Source: Sporosarcina beigongshangi (GTDB taxonomy: Bacteria; Actinomycetota; Actinomycetes; Actinomycetales; Micrococcaceae). From it: DNA of 64,000 nucleotides. The position numbers and the translations under genes are program-made. This document shows positions 53,075 to 61,712 of this stretch, piece by piece. The notes below the pieces were generated by a model. It had not been told where the DNA came from and made no database searches. It was given only the letters and a program-made list of their open reading frames with translations. The DNA lies in contig NZ_JADHDY010000003.1 of assembly GCF_016820535.1 (NCBI RefSeq), positions 248,001 to 312,000 on the forward strand, read 5' to 3'. Numbering within the stretch: the first letter of the stretch is position 1; each line of letters begins with the position of its first letter.

Positions 53075-54183
53075 GCCCCTCAACGACCCTCACCGACACC
53101 GGCGCCTCCGCTGCCCCCTTTGGCACGGCGGCCGCCGACCGCGCCGCCAAGCGCGCCCGCGTCCTGGACATCCTGGCCGCTGCGGGACGCGACTCGGTGC
53201 TCCTGACCAGCCAGAGTGCCGTCAGCTGGTACCTGGACGGCAGCCGCGTGGGCGTCAGCCTGGCCGGCGACCCCATCGCCGCTGTACTGGTCACGGCCGG
53301 CGGCGACCACGTGGTGACGTTCAACAACGAGGCCGAACGGCTGGCGGCCGAGGAGATTCCTGCGGATGTCACCCTCCACGAAGTGCCCTGGCACGGTTCC
53401 CTGACGGATGTTTCCACATGGTTCGGCGCCGGTGTTGCACCGGCGGCCGAGACGGAGTTGGCCGACGGGCTGCGCCTGGCCCGCCGCTCACTGCTGCCGG
53501 GCGAGCTGTTTCGCTATGAGGCGCTGTGCCGCGACGCCGCGGAAGCCCTGACGGAGGTGCTGTCCCATGTATCTCCCGCGACCACCGAGCGCGACGTGGC
53601 GGCGTCCCTGGCCGGCCACCTTGTTGCAGCCGGTGCCGACCCGCTGGTCCTGCTGGCAAACGGCGCCTCCCGCGAGGCGTTCCGCCACCCCCTGCCCACG
53701 GATGCCGTGCTGGGGCGCCGGGCCATGGCTGTGGTGTGCGCGCGCCGCGACGGCATGATCGCCAATGTGACCCGGTGGGTGAGGTTCGACGCCGGCACCC
53801 CGGCCGAGCTCGACGCGGAAGCCCGCATTGCCGCCGTCGAAGCGGACATCTTCGACGCCACCGTGCCCGGCGCAACGGTTGCGGAGGTCTTCGCAGAAAT
53901 CCGCACGGCCTATGACCGCCACGGCTTCGGCCCGGACCAGTGGAGCCTGCACCACCAGGGAGGGCCGGCCGGGTATGCCGGCCGCGACCCCCGGGCCACG
54001 GATGCCGTCACGGACACCGTGGTGGTGAACCAGCCCTTCACCTGGAACCCCTCCGGGCCCGGCGTGAAAATCGAGGACACCGTGCTTCTCTCCGCCGACG
54101 GCATCCGCCCCCTCAGCGCGGACGCACGTTGGCCGTCAACGGCCGTCAACGGAATCCTGCGCCCGGTGACGCTCCAGCTCTAG
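53071..54183 (+). CDS. M24 peptidase-fold protein lacking canonical metal ligands
   Basis: Protein of 370 residues with the pita-bread (M24) layout: an N-terminal creatinase-like domain (VLLTSQSAVSWYLDGSR) and a C-terminal catalytic-fold domain. Where M24 enzymes have two aspartate metal ligands (DxG...DxTR), this one reads MAVVCARRDGMIANVTRW, so both are missing. SLHHQGGPAGYAGRDPR and WNPSGPGVKIEDTVLL are retained. It is therefore unlikely to be a normal aminopeptidase. The ATG overlaps the stop of the fusion oxidoreductase gene, tying it to sugar metabolism. Confidence 0.75.
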   Translation: MSPSTTLTDTGASAAPFGTAAADRAAKRARVLDILAAAGRDSVLLTSQSAVSWYLDGSRVGVSLAGDPIAAVLVTAGGDHVVTFNNEAERLAAEEIPADVTLHEVPWHGSLTDVSTWFGAGVAPAAETELADGLRLARRSLLPGELFRYEALCRDAAEALTEVLSHVSPATTERDVAASLAGHLVAAGADPLVLLANGASREAFRHPLPTDAVLGRRAMAVVCARRDGMIANVTRWVRFDAGTPAELDAEARIAAVEADIFDATVPGATVAEVFAEIRTAYDRHGFGPDQWSLHHQGGPAGYAGRDPRATDAVTDTVVVNQPFTWNPSGPGVKIEDTVLLSADGIRPLSADARWPSTAVNGILRPVTLQL

Positions 54184-54254
54184 CAGGCCGGCATGCTGTT
54201 GGGTCCGGAGCTGCACGTTTGGACCCGGCAGCTGCCGCTGGCCCTGCTCCATTC

Positions 54255-54410
54255 GAGGGCGTGCCAAAGCGGCGGGGGCGTGCGAAATTTAGCACGCCCC
54301 CGCCGCTTTGGCACGCCCTCGGGACAGGGAACGCATCTTTGGCACGCCCTCGGGACAGGGAACGCACCTTTGGCATGCCTTCAGGACCGGAGCCGCCGTT
54401 TTGGCACGCC
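54255..54410. repeat. 29-bp perfect inverted repeat with four 31-bp-spaced repeats
   Basis: Arms at 54255-54283 and 54292-54320 are perfectly complementary over 29 bases with an 8-base AT-rich loop. The right arm contains TTTGGCACGCCCTC, which recurs with TTT starting at 54307, 54338, 54369 and 54400, a strict 31-base period (copy 3 diverged). It fills the gap between convergent genes and likely ends transcription from both sides. There are no unique spacers, so it is not CRISPR. Confidence 0.85.
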
Positions 54411-54421
54411 CTCAGCGATTC

Positions 54422-55873
54422 CTAGCCGAGGGTGAGGACGCCGTCCACGCGGCGGGGAATGCCCAGCGGGTTGGAATCGCGCAGGGCCTCCGGGAGCAGC
54501 GCTTCCGGCGCATCCTGGTAGGCGACGGGTCGCTGGAAGCGGCGCACCGCCGTCGCGCCGACCGAGGTGAACAGTGAGGTCGTTGCCGGGTAGGGGCCGC
54601 CGTGCTGCTGTGCCCAATTCACGGCAACGCCCGTGGGCCAGCCGCCAAACAGCACCCGCCCGGCCAGGCCGGTGAGCTGCTCGACGAGGGCGGCGATTTC
54701 CTCGCCGTCCTCCGCATGCACGGTGGCCGTCAGGCTGCCGGGGACAAGGGCCAGTGCCTGCGCGAGTTCCTCGTCCGAGCTGTATTCAATGAGCAGCGTG
54801 GTGGGACCAAAGCATTCCTCCAGCAGTTCCGCCGGGCGGGCGATGACTCCGGCCGCGGTGGTGGAGAAGACCACGGGGGCGGCGCCGTCGGCCTCCGCAT
54901 CCTGTGCCGTGCTGCCGCTGAGCACTTCGACGCCCGGCTGTGTGGCCAGGCCGGCGAGTCCTGCCGGGTACGCCGCGGCAATGCGGTCTGTCAGCATGGG
55001 TGCCGCCCCCTTGCCGATGCATTCGGCCGCCACCTCGGCACCAAAGGAGGCGCCGGCCGGAACAAAGACGAGTCCGGGTTTGGTGCAGAACTGCCCCGCA
55101 CCCATCGTGAAGGACGCTGCGAGCCCCGCCGCGAGCTGGCTGCTGCGGGCGGCCAGCGCGGCCGGGGTGATGACCACGGGGTTCAGGCTGCCGAGTTCGC
55201 CGTAGAACGGAATGGGTTCCGGGCGCGACACGGCGAGGTCAAACAGTGCGCGGCCGCCGGGGATGGACCCGGTGAAGCCGACGGCCTTGATGAGCGGGTC
55301 CTGGACCAGCGCAGTCCCGGCGTCGCGGCCGGCAACCAGCGCGAACAAACCGGCGGGAGCACCGGCGTCGGACAATGCCTGGGAGACAATCTCCGCCGTG
55401 CGCCTGGACAGTCCCAGGTGGCCGGAGTGCGCCTTGACGATGACGGGGCAGCCCACGGCCAGGGCGGAGGCGGTGTCGCCGCCAGCCACGGAGAAGGCGA
55501 AGGGGAAGTTCGACGCCGAGAACACGGCCACCGGGCCAACGGGGCGCAGGATGCGGCGCAGCTCGGGTGACGGCGGCGTGGCGCCGGGGTTGGCGTGGTC
55601 GATCACGGCTTCCAGGTAGGAGCCCTCCGTGATGACGCGGGCGAACAGGCGCAGCTGCCCGGTGGTGCGGGCCACCTCCCCCGTGAGGCGGACGGTGCCG
55701 AGGCGGGTTTCGGAATCCGCGACTTCCACGAGTTCGGCCACGTTGGCGTCGAGGGCGTCGGCGACGGCCAGCAGCCAGGAGGCGCGCACGGCGTCGCTGG
55801 CGGCCGCAGCGGGGCCGGCGGCTGCGTGGGCTGCGGCGGTCAGGTCTTGAAGTTCTTGCGTTGCTGTCTGCAC
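54422..55873 (-). CDS. 2,5-dioxopentanoate (alpha-ketoglutarate semialdehyde) dehydrogenase
   Basis: NADP-type aldehyde dehydrogenase of 483 residues, last step of the oxidative uronate/aldarate route, forming 2-oxoglutarate. FSASNFPFAFSVAGGDTASAL near residue 120, the catalytic glutamate in FYGELGSLNPVV near residue 228 and the cysteine in GAGQFCTKPGLVF near residue 262 are characteristic of the KGSADH group. It starts with GTG at 55873 with AGAGGAA upstream. A hairpin and 125 bases separate it from the enolase-type gene, so it may have additional promoter control. Confidence 0.88.
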   Translation of the reverse strand: MQTATQELQDLTAAAHAAAGPAAAASDAVRASWLLAVADALDANVAELVEVADSETRLGTVRLTGEVARTTGQLRLFARVITEGSYLEAVIDHANPGATPPSPELRRILRPVGPVAVFSASNFPFAFSVAGGDTASALAVGCPVIVKAHSGHLGLSRRTAEIVSQALSDAGAPAGLFALVAGRDAGTALVQDPLIKAVGFTGSIPGGRALFDLAVSRPEPIPFYGELGSLNPVVITPAALAARSSQLAAGLAASFTMGAGQFCTKPGLVFVPAGASFGAEVAAECIGKGAAPMLTDRIAAAYPAGLAGLATQPGVEVLSGSTAQDAEADGAAPVVFSTTAAGVIARPAELLEECFGPTTLLIEYSSDEELAQALALVPGSLTATVHAEDGEEIAALVEQLTGLAGRVLFGGWPTGVAVNWAQQHGGPYPATTSLFTSVGATAVRRFQRPVAYQDAPEALLPEALRDSNPLGIPRRVDGVLTLG

Positions 55874-55959
55874 GGAGGGTTCCTCTGCTTCGGTGGGGTG
55901 CTGCCGACGGACGGTGCCGGTTGTTGCCGGTGGGCGTTGGCGGTTGTTGACGGGTGGCG

Positions 55960-55992
55960 CCGGTGGGGCCCGCGGGCGGCGGGCCCCACCGG
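55960..55992 (-). terminator. Hairpin between two genes of the uronate operon
   Basis: CCGGTGGGGCCCGC and GCGGGCCCCACCGG form a perfect 14-base-pair stem with a 5-base loop directly after the stop of the enolase-type gene. It may reduce readthrough into, or stabilise the message before, the dehydrogenase gene. Confidence 0.6.
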
Positions 55993-55998
55993 GATGCC

Positions 55999-57081
55999 CT
56001 AGCGGGCGGGGATGCCGGAGGCGAACTGCAGGCCCAGGCCGGGGACACCTGTGCCGGAGAGCCTGCTGCCGCTGACAGTGACCGGAGACGGACCTGCCAG
56101 GATGCCGAGCCGTTCAAAGGACGCATCCTCAACGTCCTCGACGGCAACCGGGTTGGCCAGGGTCAGCGCCAGCTGCCCGGACAGCTCCGGCAGGAGGTGC
56201 GGGGCCACGGCGATGCTGTTGGTGCGGGCCAGCTCCACGATCCGCCGGAACGGGGTGATGCCGCCGACCCGCACAATGTTGGGCTGGATGACGTCCACGG
56301 CTTCCGCGTCGATGAAGTCGCGGAAGCGCTGGATGGTGTGCACGTTTTCTCCGAGCGCGATGGGAACCGGTGAGTGCTTGCGCAGCCGTTTGTAGGCCCA
56401 CAGGTCGTCGGCGCGGATGGGTTCCTCCAGCCAGTGCAGGTTGAACTGCTCCAGCCGGGACAGTGCCCGGATGGTGGTGGGCAGGTCCCAGCGCTGGTTG
56501 GCGTCGACCATGAGGGCACGGTCCGGGCCGATGACGCTGCGAACCGCGGCCACGCGCTCCACGTCCTCGGCGATGTCGGGCTTGCCCACCTTGATCTTGA
56601 CGGCGGAATGGCCTGCGGCGACCCAGCGTTTGGCCTGCGCCACCAGCTCCTCGAGCGTGTAGTGCAGGTTCACGCCGGAGCCGTAGACTTCCACGGAATC
56701 GTGCCGCTGCCCCAGCAGCCCCGGCACGGACGTGCCGGCGTTGCGGGCGGCAAGGTCCCAGAGCGCCAAGTCCAGCCCGGCCATGGCGATGGTGGTCAGA
56801 CCGCCGCCGCCGGCCTCATGCAGGCGCAGCCACAGCGCGTCCCACAGCGGTTCCGCGTCGGCGGGAAGGCCAACGGCGAAACGCGCAATGTCATGGTCCA
56901 GCAGCGCCTTGACTGCCTGGGGGCCAATGGTCGGTGTCCAGGAAAACCCGTGACCGGTGCCGCCGTCGTCCGTTTCCACGGTGGTGGCGATGATGTGGTT
57001 TTCCGGCGCCTCCACACCCCAGCTGCGGCGCAGGGGCACCGTCAGCAGGCGGGTGTGGAGGGCCGTGATCTTGGCTGTCAT
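55999..57081 (-). CDS. Mandelate racemase/muconate lactonising-family acid-sugar dehydratase
   Basis: Second enolase-superfamily enzyme of the window, 360 residues. The KxK pair is in HSAVKIKVGKPD near residue 163, metal ligands are in MVDANQRWD, WLEEPIRADD and ALGENVH, and a histidine lies in VAPHLLPELSGQ near residue 292. The catalytic set looks complete, so it should dehydrate or isomerise an acid sugar. It is not close to the galactarate dehydratase at 48298, so it probably handles a different diastereomer (glucarate, galactonate or a lactone). Confidence 0.82.
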   Translation of the reverse strand: MTAKITALHTRLLTVPLRRSWGVEAPENHIIATTVETDDGGTGHGFSWTPTIGPQAVKALLDHDIARFAVGLPADAEPLWDALWLRLHEAGGGGLTTIAMAGLDLALWDLAARNAGTSVPGLLGQRHDSVEVYGSGVNLHYTLEELVAQAKRWVAAGHSAVKIKVGKPDIAEDVERVAAVRSVIGPDRALMVDANQRWDLPTTIRALSRLEQFNLHWLEEPIRADDLWAYKRLRKHSPVPIALGENVHTIQRFRDFIDAEAVDVIQPNIVRVGGITPFRRIVELARTNSIAVAPHLLPELSGQLALTLANPVAVEDVEDASFERLGILAGPSPVTVSGSRLSGTGVPGLGLQFASGIPAR

Positions 57082-57092
57082 GGGCGGCCGTG

Positions 57093-58016
57093 TCAGGCGT
57101 TGGCCAGCGCGTGGCTGGCGGCCAGCTCGTGCCCCCGGGCCAGGATGGATGCCAGTCGGGCTTCCTGCTCGGCGGTGGGGTTGACCAGGGGCGGGCGGAC
57201 GGGGCCCACGGGCAGCCCGGATTGGCGGATGCCGGCCTTGATGAGCGAGACGCCAAATCCGGGAACCTCGTCGCGCAGGCGGACCAGGGGTGCGTAGAAG
57301 CCCTCGATCAGTTCGGCGCGGCGTTCCTCGTTGCCGTCCACGTAGGCGCGGTAGTAGGCGGAGGCGATCTCCGGCGCCATGGCGAAGGCGGCCGAGGAGT
57401 ACAGCGGCATGCCCAGTCCGCGGTAGGCGCCCTGGGTCAGCTCCGCGGTCAGCAGGCCGTTGAAGAACTGGAAGTCTTCGCGTCCCGTGGCACGCACGGC
57501 GGAGACGATTTCCTGGGCCAGGCCGACGTCGCCCACGCCGTCCTTGAAGCCGATTACCTTCGGGTTCGCGGCCAGCTTCACCATGGAGGCGGCGGTGAAC
57601 TTGGCGTTGGCGCGGTGGTAGACGATCACGGGAAGTTCGCTGGCGGCGGCGATGGCCTCGATGTAAGCCACGAGCCCGTCCTGCGGCGCACCCACGAGGT
57701 AGGGCGGGAGCACCAGCAGCGCGTCGGCACCTGCGTCGGCGGCGGCACGGGCCGAATCCAGGGCGTGGCCGAGGGGGCCCCCGGCACCGGCGATGACGGG
57801 AACGGCGCCGTTGACAACCTCGACGGCGGCCTGCACCACGGTGCGCACCTCGGCAATGCTGAGGGCATGGAATTCACCGGTGCCGCAGGCCGGGAAGATA
57901 CCGCCCGGGCTGAACGGCAGGCGGGAGGCGATGTGTTCCTTGAGCAGGGCCACGTCGACGCTGCCGGCCTCGTTGAAGGGTGTGACGGGGAAGAAAAGGA
58001 CGCCTTCGAACTTCAT
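57093..58016 (-). CDS. kdgD: 5-dehydro-4-deoxyglucarate dehydratase
   Basis: DHDPS/NAL-family TIM-barrel lyase of 307 residues that converts 5-dehydro-4-deoxyglucarate to 2,5-dioxopentanoate with loss of water and CO2. The N-terminus GVLFFPVTPFN, GIFPACGTGEFHALSIAE near residue 38, the tyrosine in PVIVYHRANA near residue 133 and the Schiff-base lysine in KVIGFKDGVGD near residue 158 fit KdgD. It links the aldarate dehydratases to the dioxopentanoate dehydrogenase encoded in the same operon. Confidence 0.88.
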   Translation of the reverse strand: MKFEGVLFFPVTPFNEAGSVDVALLKEHIASRLPFSPGGIFPACGTGEFHALSIAEVRTVVQAAVEVVNGAVPVIAGAGGPLGHALDSARAAADAGADALLVLPPYLVGAPQDGLVAYIEAIAAASELPVIVYHRANAKFTAASMVKLAANPKVIGFKDGVGDVGLAQEIVSAVRATGREDFQFFNGLLTAELTQGAYRGLGMPLYSSAAFAMAPEIASAYYRAYVDGNEERRAELIEGFYAPLVRLRDEVPGFGVSLIKAGIRQSGLPVGPVRPPLVNPTAEQEARLASILARGHELAASHALANA

Positions 58017-58024
58017 GGTTTCTC

Positions 58025-58960
58025 CTAGTGTGAGGCGGCGGACGCCAGGTCCGCGCGGTTGGTGTCGGTGAGCTCGGTGCGCCAGCTTCGCTGGGGCGTC
58101 CAGCCCAAAACTTGTTGTGCCTTGGCGATGGAAAAGGCAGGGCTGGTGCCGGTGAGGCCGGCGGCCAACTCTTCGCTGCCGGGCAGGAATTGCGGCATGA
58201 GCTTGTCCAGCGGTTCCCTGGCGAGCGCGTCGGCAGCGCCCACAAAGAACGTCTGGGCGTTCTCGATCGTGTCCATCTTTTCCAGCAGGACGGCGAGGAA
58301 GTCGGCCACGTCCCGGGCGTCAACGTAGTTGAAAAGGGCGGGGGCGGACAAGGCCGGATCGGCCAGCCGCTCCACGAGGGTGTGGCCCTGCTGGGTGGGG
58401 GCGCCCTCCCATTCCTCCGGGGAGATGACGTAGCACGGGCGGAAGGCGGCATACCGCGTGGTGTGGCCGTGCGCCGTCGCAAACATCGCCATGACCTGCT
58501 CGGCCACCAGCTTGGACAGCGCGTAGGCGTTCCAGGGCCTCGGGGTGGTTTTTTCATCCAGCGGGAAGCCCTCGGGAAGCCAGCCGGCCGGGTTTCCGTA
58601 GCCCAGGACGGTGGGGCTGGAGGCGGTCACGATGCGGGCAACGCCGCTGTCGGTGGCCGCATGGAAGACGTTGTACGCCAGCATGGTGTTGGTCTTGAGG
58701 ATCACGTCTTCGGGCGCGCTGAAGGGGACGGCAATGGCGGCCAGGTGAATGACGGCGTCCGGCGCGTGCCGGGCCATGACGCCCTGCAGCGCCACCGCGT
58801 CAAGCAGGTCGATCGATTCCTGCACGACGCCGGCCAGCGCCGGGTCCTCGGGCAGTGCGCCGCGGTCCACGGAGACCACGGTGTGCCCTGCCGCCGCGAA
58901 ACCCGCGACGACGCTGCGGCCAAGGCGGCCGGAACCGCCGGTGATGAGAACAGTGCTCAT
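58025..58960 (-). CDS. NAD-dependent epimerase/dehydratase-family enzyme, candidate uronate dehydrogenase
   Basis: Extended short-chain dehydrogenase of 311 residues. The cofactor motif GGSGRLGRSV lies at residue 7, VIHLAAIAVPFSAPED near residue 70, and the catalytic YALSK near residue 147. The other pathway steps from aldarate to 2-oxoglutarate are present, and a uronate dehydrogenase is the missing entry enzyme. This gene is the best candidate but is longer than, and not obviously close to, known uronate dehydrogenases. It follows the Gfo/Idh gene by 3 bases and precedes kdgD by 8. Confidence 0.7.
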   Translation of the reverse strand: MSTVLITGGSGRLGRSVVAGFAAAGHTVVSVDRGALPEDPALAGVVQESIDLLDAVALQGVMARHAPDAVIHLAAIAVPFSAPEDVILKTNTMLAYNVFHAATDSGVARIVTASSPTVLGYGNPAGWLPEGFPLDEKTTPRPWNAYALSKLVAEQVMAMFATAHGHTTRYAAFRPCYVISPEEWEGAPTQQGHTLVERLADPALSAPALFNYVDARDVADFLAVLLEKMDTIENAQTFFVGAADALAREPLDKLMPQFLPGSEELAAGLTGTSPAFSIAKAQQVLGWTPQRSWRTELTDTNRADLASAASH

Positions 58961-58963
58961 GAA

Positions 58964-60385
58964 TCAGCCTTCCCTGGTGGTTGCAGCAGTGCGTGAAAGG
59001 TCGGCACCGAGGCCCAGCTCGGGGATCCGCACGGGCAGTCCCGTGGCCAGTGACTCGTTGCCGGCGATGCCCACGGACACGGCGCGCAGCCCGTCCATGT
59101 AGCCGGAGGGGCGGCCCAGCGGGTCATCGCCGGGTCCGTTGAACAGGTCGGCGAGCAGTAGTATGTCGCCGCCGCCGTGGCCGCCTTCACCGTTGACAAT
59201 CTCCACTTCGCGGGCGGTCTCCCAGTGGCGTTGGACCACGAGGCGCTCCCCGTTGCGGCGCACGGCGTCGTCCTCGTCGATGGGCGTGGCGCTGGGGTCC
59301 AGGACGTTCTTCTTGTCGTTGCTGTCGTGGACGGCCGCCCGCTCCACCACGTCCAGCTCTGCGCGGCCTTCGGTGCCGTTGACGCTGACCCGGTAGCCTT
59401 CCCAGGGGCTGTGGGCGTTCAGGGAATAGTTCAGGGTGGGGCCGCCGTCGTAATCCACCGTCAGCGCGAGGTTGTCCTCGATCGTGATTCCGTCGGAGAA
59501 CACGTCCTGGTCCCGGATGTATCCGTCATGCTTTTCGTTGGCCAGGTACAGGGCCGCCAGCTTTTCGTCCTCGCGCATGTCCAGTGCGAAGGGGTCCGTG
59601 ACGCCGTCGACCGTGCCGCGCGCGGGGCGGTCGACGAGTCCGCGGGCGGCTGCGTTGTCCGAGCCGTAGAAGCGCAGCCCGCCAGAGGCGTAGACGCGGG
59701 CCGGCGAATCGTTGATCCACCAGTTGACCAGGTCAAAGTGATGGGAGGCCTTGTGGATGAGCAGGCCGCCGGAATTCTTCTTCTCGCGGTGCCAGCGGCG
59801 GAAGTAGTCGGCGCCGTGGACGGTGTCCAGCATCCAGCTGAAGTCGATGCTGGTGACCTTGCCGATCACGCCGCTCTGGATGATCTGCTTCAGGGCGCTG
59901 TTTCGCGGGGAATAGCGGTAGTTGAAGGTGACCACCACGTTGCGGCCCGTTGCCTCGATGGCCTCGGTGATGCGGCGGCAGCCCTCAACATCGATGGTGA
60001 GCGGCTTTTCCACCACGACGTCGGCGCCTGCGTTGAGTGCCTCGACGATGTAGTCCGCGTGGGTAAAGTCCGGCGTCGTGACAATGACGCGGTCGATGCC
60101 GTTGTCCTTGATGAACGCTGTCAGCTCTGTCGGGTCAAAGGACGACGGGATTTGTGCGGCGTTGCCGTGCTCGGCGCGGAGACGGCCGGCCAGGGCCGTG
60201 TAGTAGTCGGTGCGGCCGGGGTTGACGTCCCCGATCGCCACTAGGTCGGCAACGTCGGCGTGGGCGCCCATGATGGCGTTCACATACATTTCGGCACGTG
60301 ATCCGGCACCTACGAGGGCAAAACGGGTCTTCTTGTTCAACGGCGCTGCTGTGTCCGTTCCGGCGGATGCCACTGCGGTACTCAT
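58964..60385 (-). CDS. Gfo/Idh/MocA oxidoreductase leading the uronate operon
   Basis: Oxidoreductase of 473 residues, longer than usual for the family. FALVGAGSRAEMYVNAIMG near residue 22 is the Rossmann motif; VVEKPLTIDVEGC lies near residue 125 and LLIHKASHHFDLVNWWI near residue 215. The large C-terminal part (DQDVFSDGITIEDNLALTVDY) is found in oxidoreductases that act on plant-derived glycosides; the substrate is unknown. In-frame ATGs also exist at 60439 and 60424; I prefer 60385, although the GAAAGG upstream is rather distant. It is the first gene after the LacI operator. Confidence 0.8.
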   Translation of the reverse strand: MSTAVASAGTDTAAPLNKKTRFALVGAGSRAEMYVNAIMGAHADVADLVAIGDVNPGRTDYYTALAGRLRAEHGNAAQIPSSFDPTELTAFIKDNGIDRVIVTTPDFTHADYIVEALNAGADVVVEKPLTIDVEGCRRITEAIEATGRNVVVTFNYRYSPRNSALKQIIQSGVIGKVTSIDFSWMLDTVHGADYFRRWHREKKNSGGLLIHKASHHFDLVNWWINDSPARVYASGGLRFYGSDNAAARGLVDRPARGTVDGVTDPFALDMREDEKLAALYLANEKHDGYIRDQDVFSDGITIEDNLALTVDYDGGPTLNYSLNAHSPWEGYRVSVNGTEGRAELDVVERAAVHDSNDKKNVLDPSATPIDEDDAVRRNGERLVVQRHWETAREVEIVNGEGGHGGGDILLLADLFNGPGDDPLGRPSGYMDGLRAVSVGIAGNESLATGLPVRIPELGLGADLSRTAATTREG

Positions 60386-60477
60386 GAGTTTGGATGACCT
60401 TTCACAACGCTGTAGTGGATTCATGCCCCCGCTTTTCACGGCTGCCTTTTGAGTGGCTGGGTGTATTGGGGTAGATT

Positions 60478-60497
60478 TTGAGAAAGCGTTTTCTCAA
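60478..60497. promoter_or_regulatory. LacI-type operator of the uronate operon/regulator divergon
   Basis: TTGAGAAAGCGTTTTCTCAA is a 20-base inverted repeat with one imperfect pair, located between the divergent Gfo/Idh operon and the LacI gene. Its core AGAAAGCGTTTTCT recurs exactly at 43382-43395 before the uptake genes. Confidence 0.85.
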
Positions 60498-60594
60498 TCC
60501 CATATATGATTTGTATCAACAGTCCGGGCGTCCCGTCAAGGGCAGGCAGCACGTCCACCGATTTGATCCCGTCCCACAGTAAGAAGGAATCTCC

Positions 60595-61611
60595 ATGGCC
60601 AAGCGAGTCAGACCCGCCCGCATAGGAATATCCGACGTTGCCTCGAAGGCGGGAGTCTCGCTGGCGACGGTTTCGCGGGTCATGAACGGGAACTTCCGCG
60701 TTGATCCGGAGATCGCCGCGAGGGTGCGCGAGGCGGCGACGGAGCTCAAATACCAGCCGAATCCCATGGGCCGCAACCTGGCCCGGGGGAAGACCGACAC
60801 GATCGGGGTGGTCGTGCCGGACCTCGGCAACCCCACGTTCCAGGGTGTGCTGCGCGGGGTCAGCCGGGCAGCGGCCCACGACGGCTACCGGGTGCTCATC
60901 GCCGACTCCTCCGAAGTTTCCAGCGAGGAGTCAATTCTGGCCGGGGAGGCCCGCCGCAGGTGCGACGGCGTGGTGCTGTGTGCACCGCGCATGAGCTCCT
61001 CCGAATTGGAGGAGCTGGCACCGAGCCTGCATCCGCTGGTGCTGGTCAACCGCACCACCGACGCCGACGACAGCCCCAGCGTCATTGTTGACTACGGGCA
61101 GGGGATCCAGGACCTTGCCGCGCACCTGTCCGGCCTCGGGCACACGCGGATCGCCTACGTCTCGGGACCTGAGAGCAGTGCATCCAACGCATTGCGCCTG
61201 GCCGGCCTGGAAAAATTCACGCGGACCAACCCCCATATTGAGCTGACCATCCTGCACAGCGGATCCACCTTTGAAGACGGTTATGAATCCGCCGGCGATG
61301 TGGTCGAGTCTGGAGCCACGGGCATCCTGGCCTTCAACGACCTCACCGCCATGGGCCTGCTCAGCAGCCTGAACGAGCTCGGCATCAAGGTCCCGGAAGA
61401 CCTCTCGGTCACGGGTTTCGACGACATCCCGTTCGCCAGGTACACCACTCCTCCCCTGACGACGGCGGCAGTGCCGATCACCGCGGTTGGCGAGCATGCC
61501 TGGGCGCAGATGCGAGACCTGCTCAACGGCACGTCAACCACGGAGTCTGTGGAGGTTTTTCAACCCCACGTGGTTTCACGCGGCAGCACCGGGGCACCTG
61601 CCTCAGACTGA
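60595..61611 (+). CDS. LacI-family regulator of the pectin/uronate locus
   Basis: Regulator of 338 residues. The helix-turn-helix ISDVASKAGVSLATVSRVMNG lies at residue 12, the hinge at QPNPMGRNLARGKTD, and the effector domain includes VVVPDLGNPTFQGVLRG and LSVTGFDDIPFARYTTPPLT. GAAGGA precedes the ATG. The operator just upstream and its exact core copy before binding protein 1 imply that this one protein coordinates uptake and breakdown genes 17 kb apart. The effector is unknown, probably a uronate-derived sugar. Confidence 0.88.
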   Translation: MAKRVRPARIGISDVASKAGVSLATVSRVMNGNFRVDPEIAARVREAATELKYQPNPMGRNLARGKTDTIGVVVPDLGNPTFQGVLRGVSRAAAHDGYRVLIADSSEVSSEESILAGEARRRCDGVVLCAPRMSSSELEELAPSLHPLVLVNRTTDADDSPSVIVDYGQGIQDLAAHLSGLGHTRIAYVSGPESSASNALRLAGLEKFTRTNPHIELTILHSGSTFEDGYESAGDVVESGATGILAFNDLTAMGLLSSLNELGIKVPEDLSVTGFDDIPFARYTTPPLTTAAVPITAVGEHAWAQMRDLLNGTSTTESVEVFQPHVVSRGSTGAPASD

Positions 61612-61712
61612 CCACACCGAGCAATTCCGAGGGTTTCCCCGCCCTGCCGGGGTCGCCCAACCCCCGGCCAAGCAGGGCAACCCCCACCGTGAGGGGCAGC
61701 CCCAACGCGCTG

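Noticed and set aside
54307-54410. Possible CRISPR-like array (31-base period)
   Set aside because: The period includes the sequence between motif copies, so there are no unique spacers; no cas genes are near.
61660-61712. Possible terminator GGGCAACCCC/GGGGCAGCCC after the LacI gene
   Set aside because: Two mismatched pairs in a short stem and no T run make it too weak to list as a feature.
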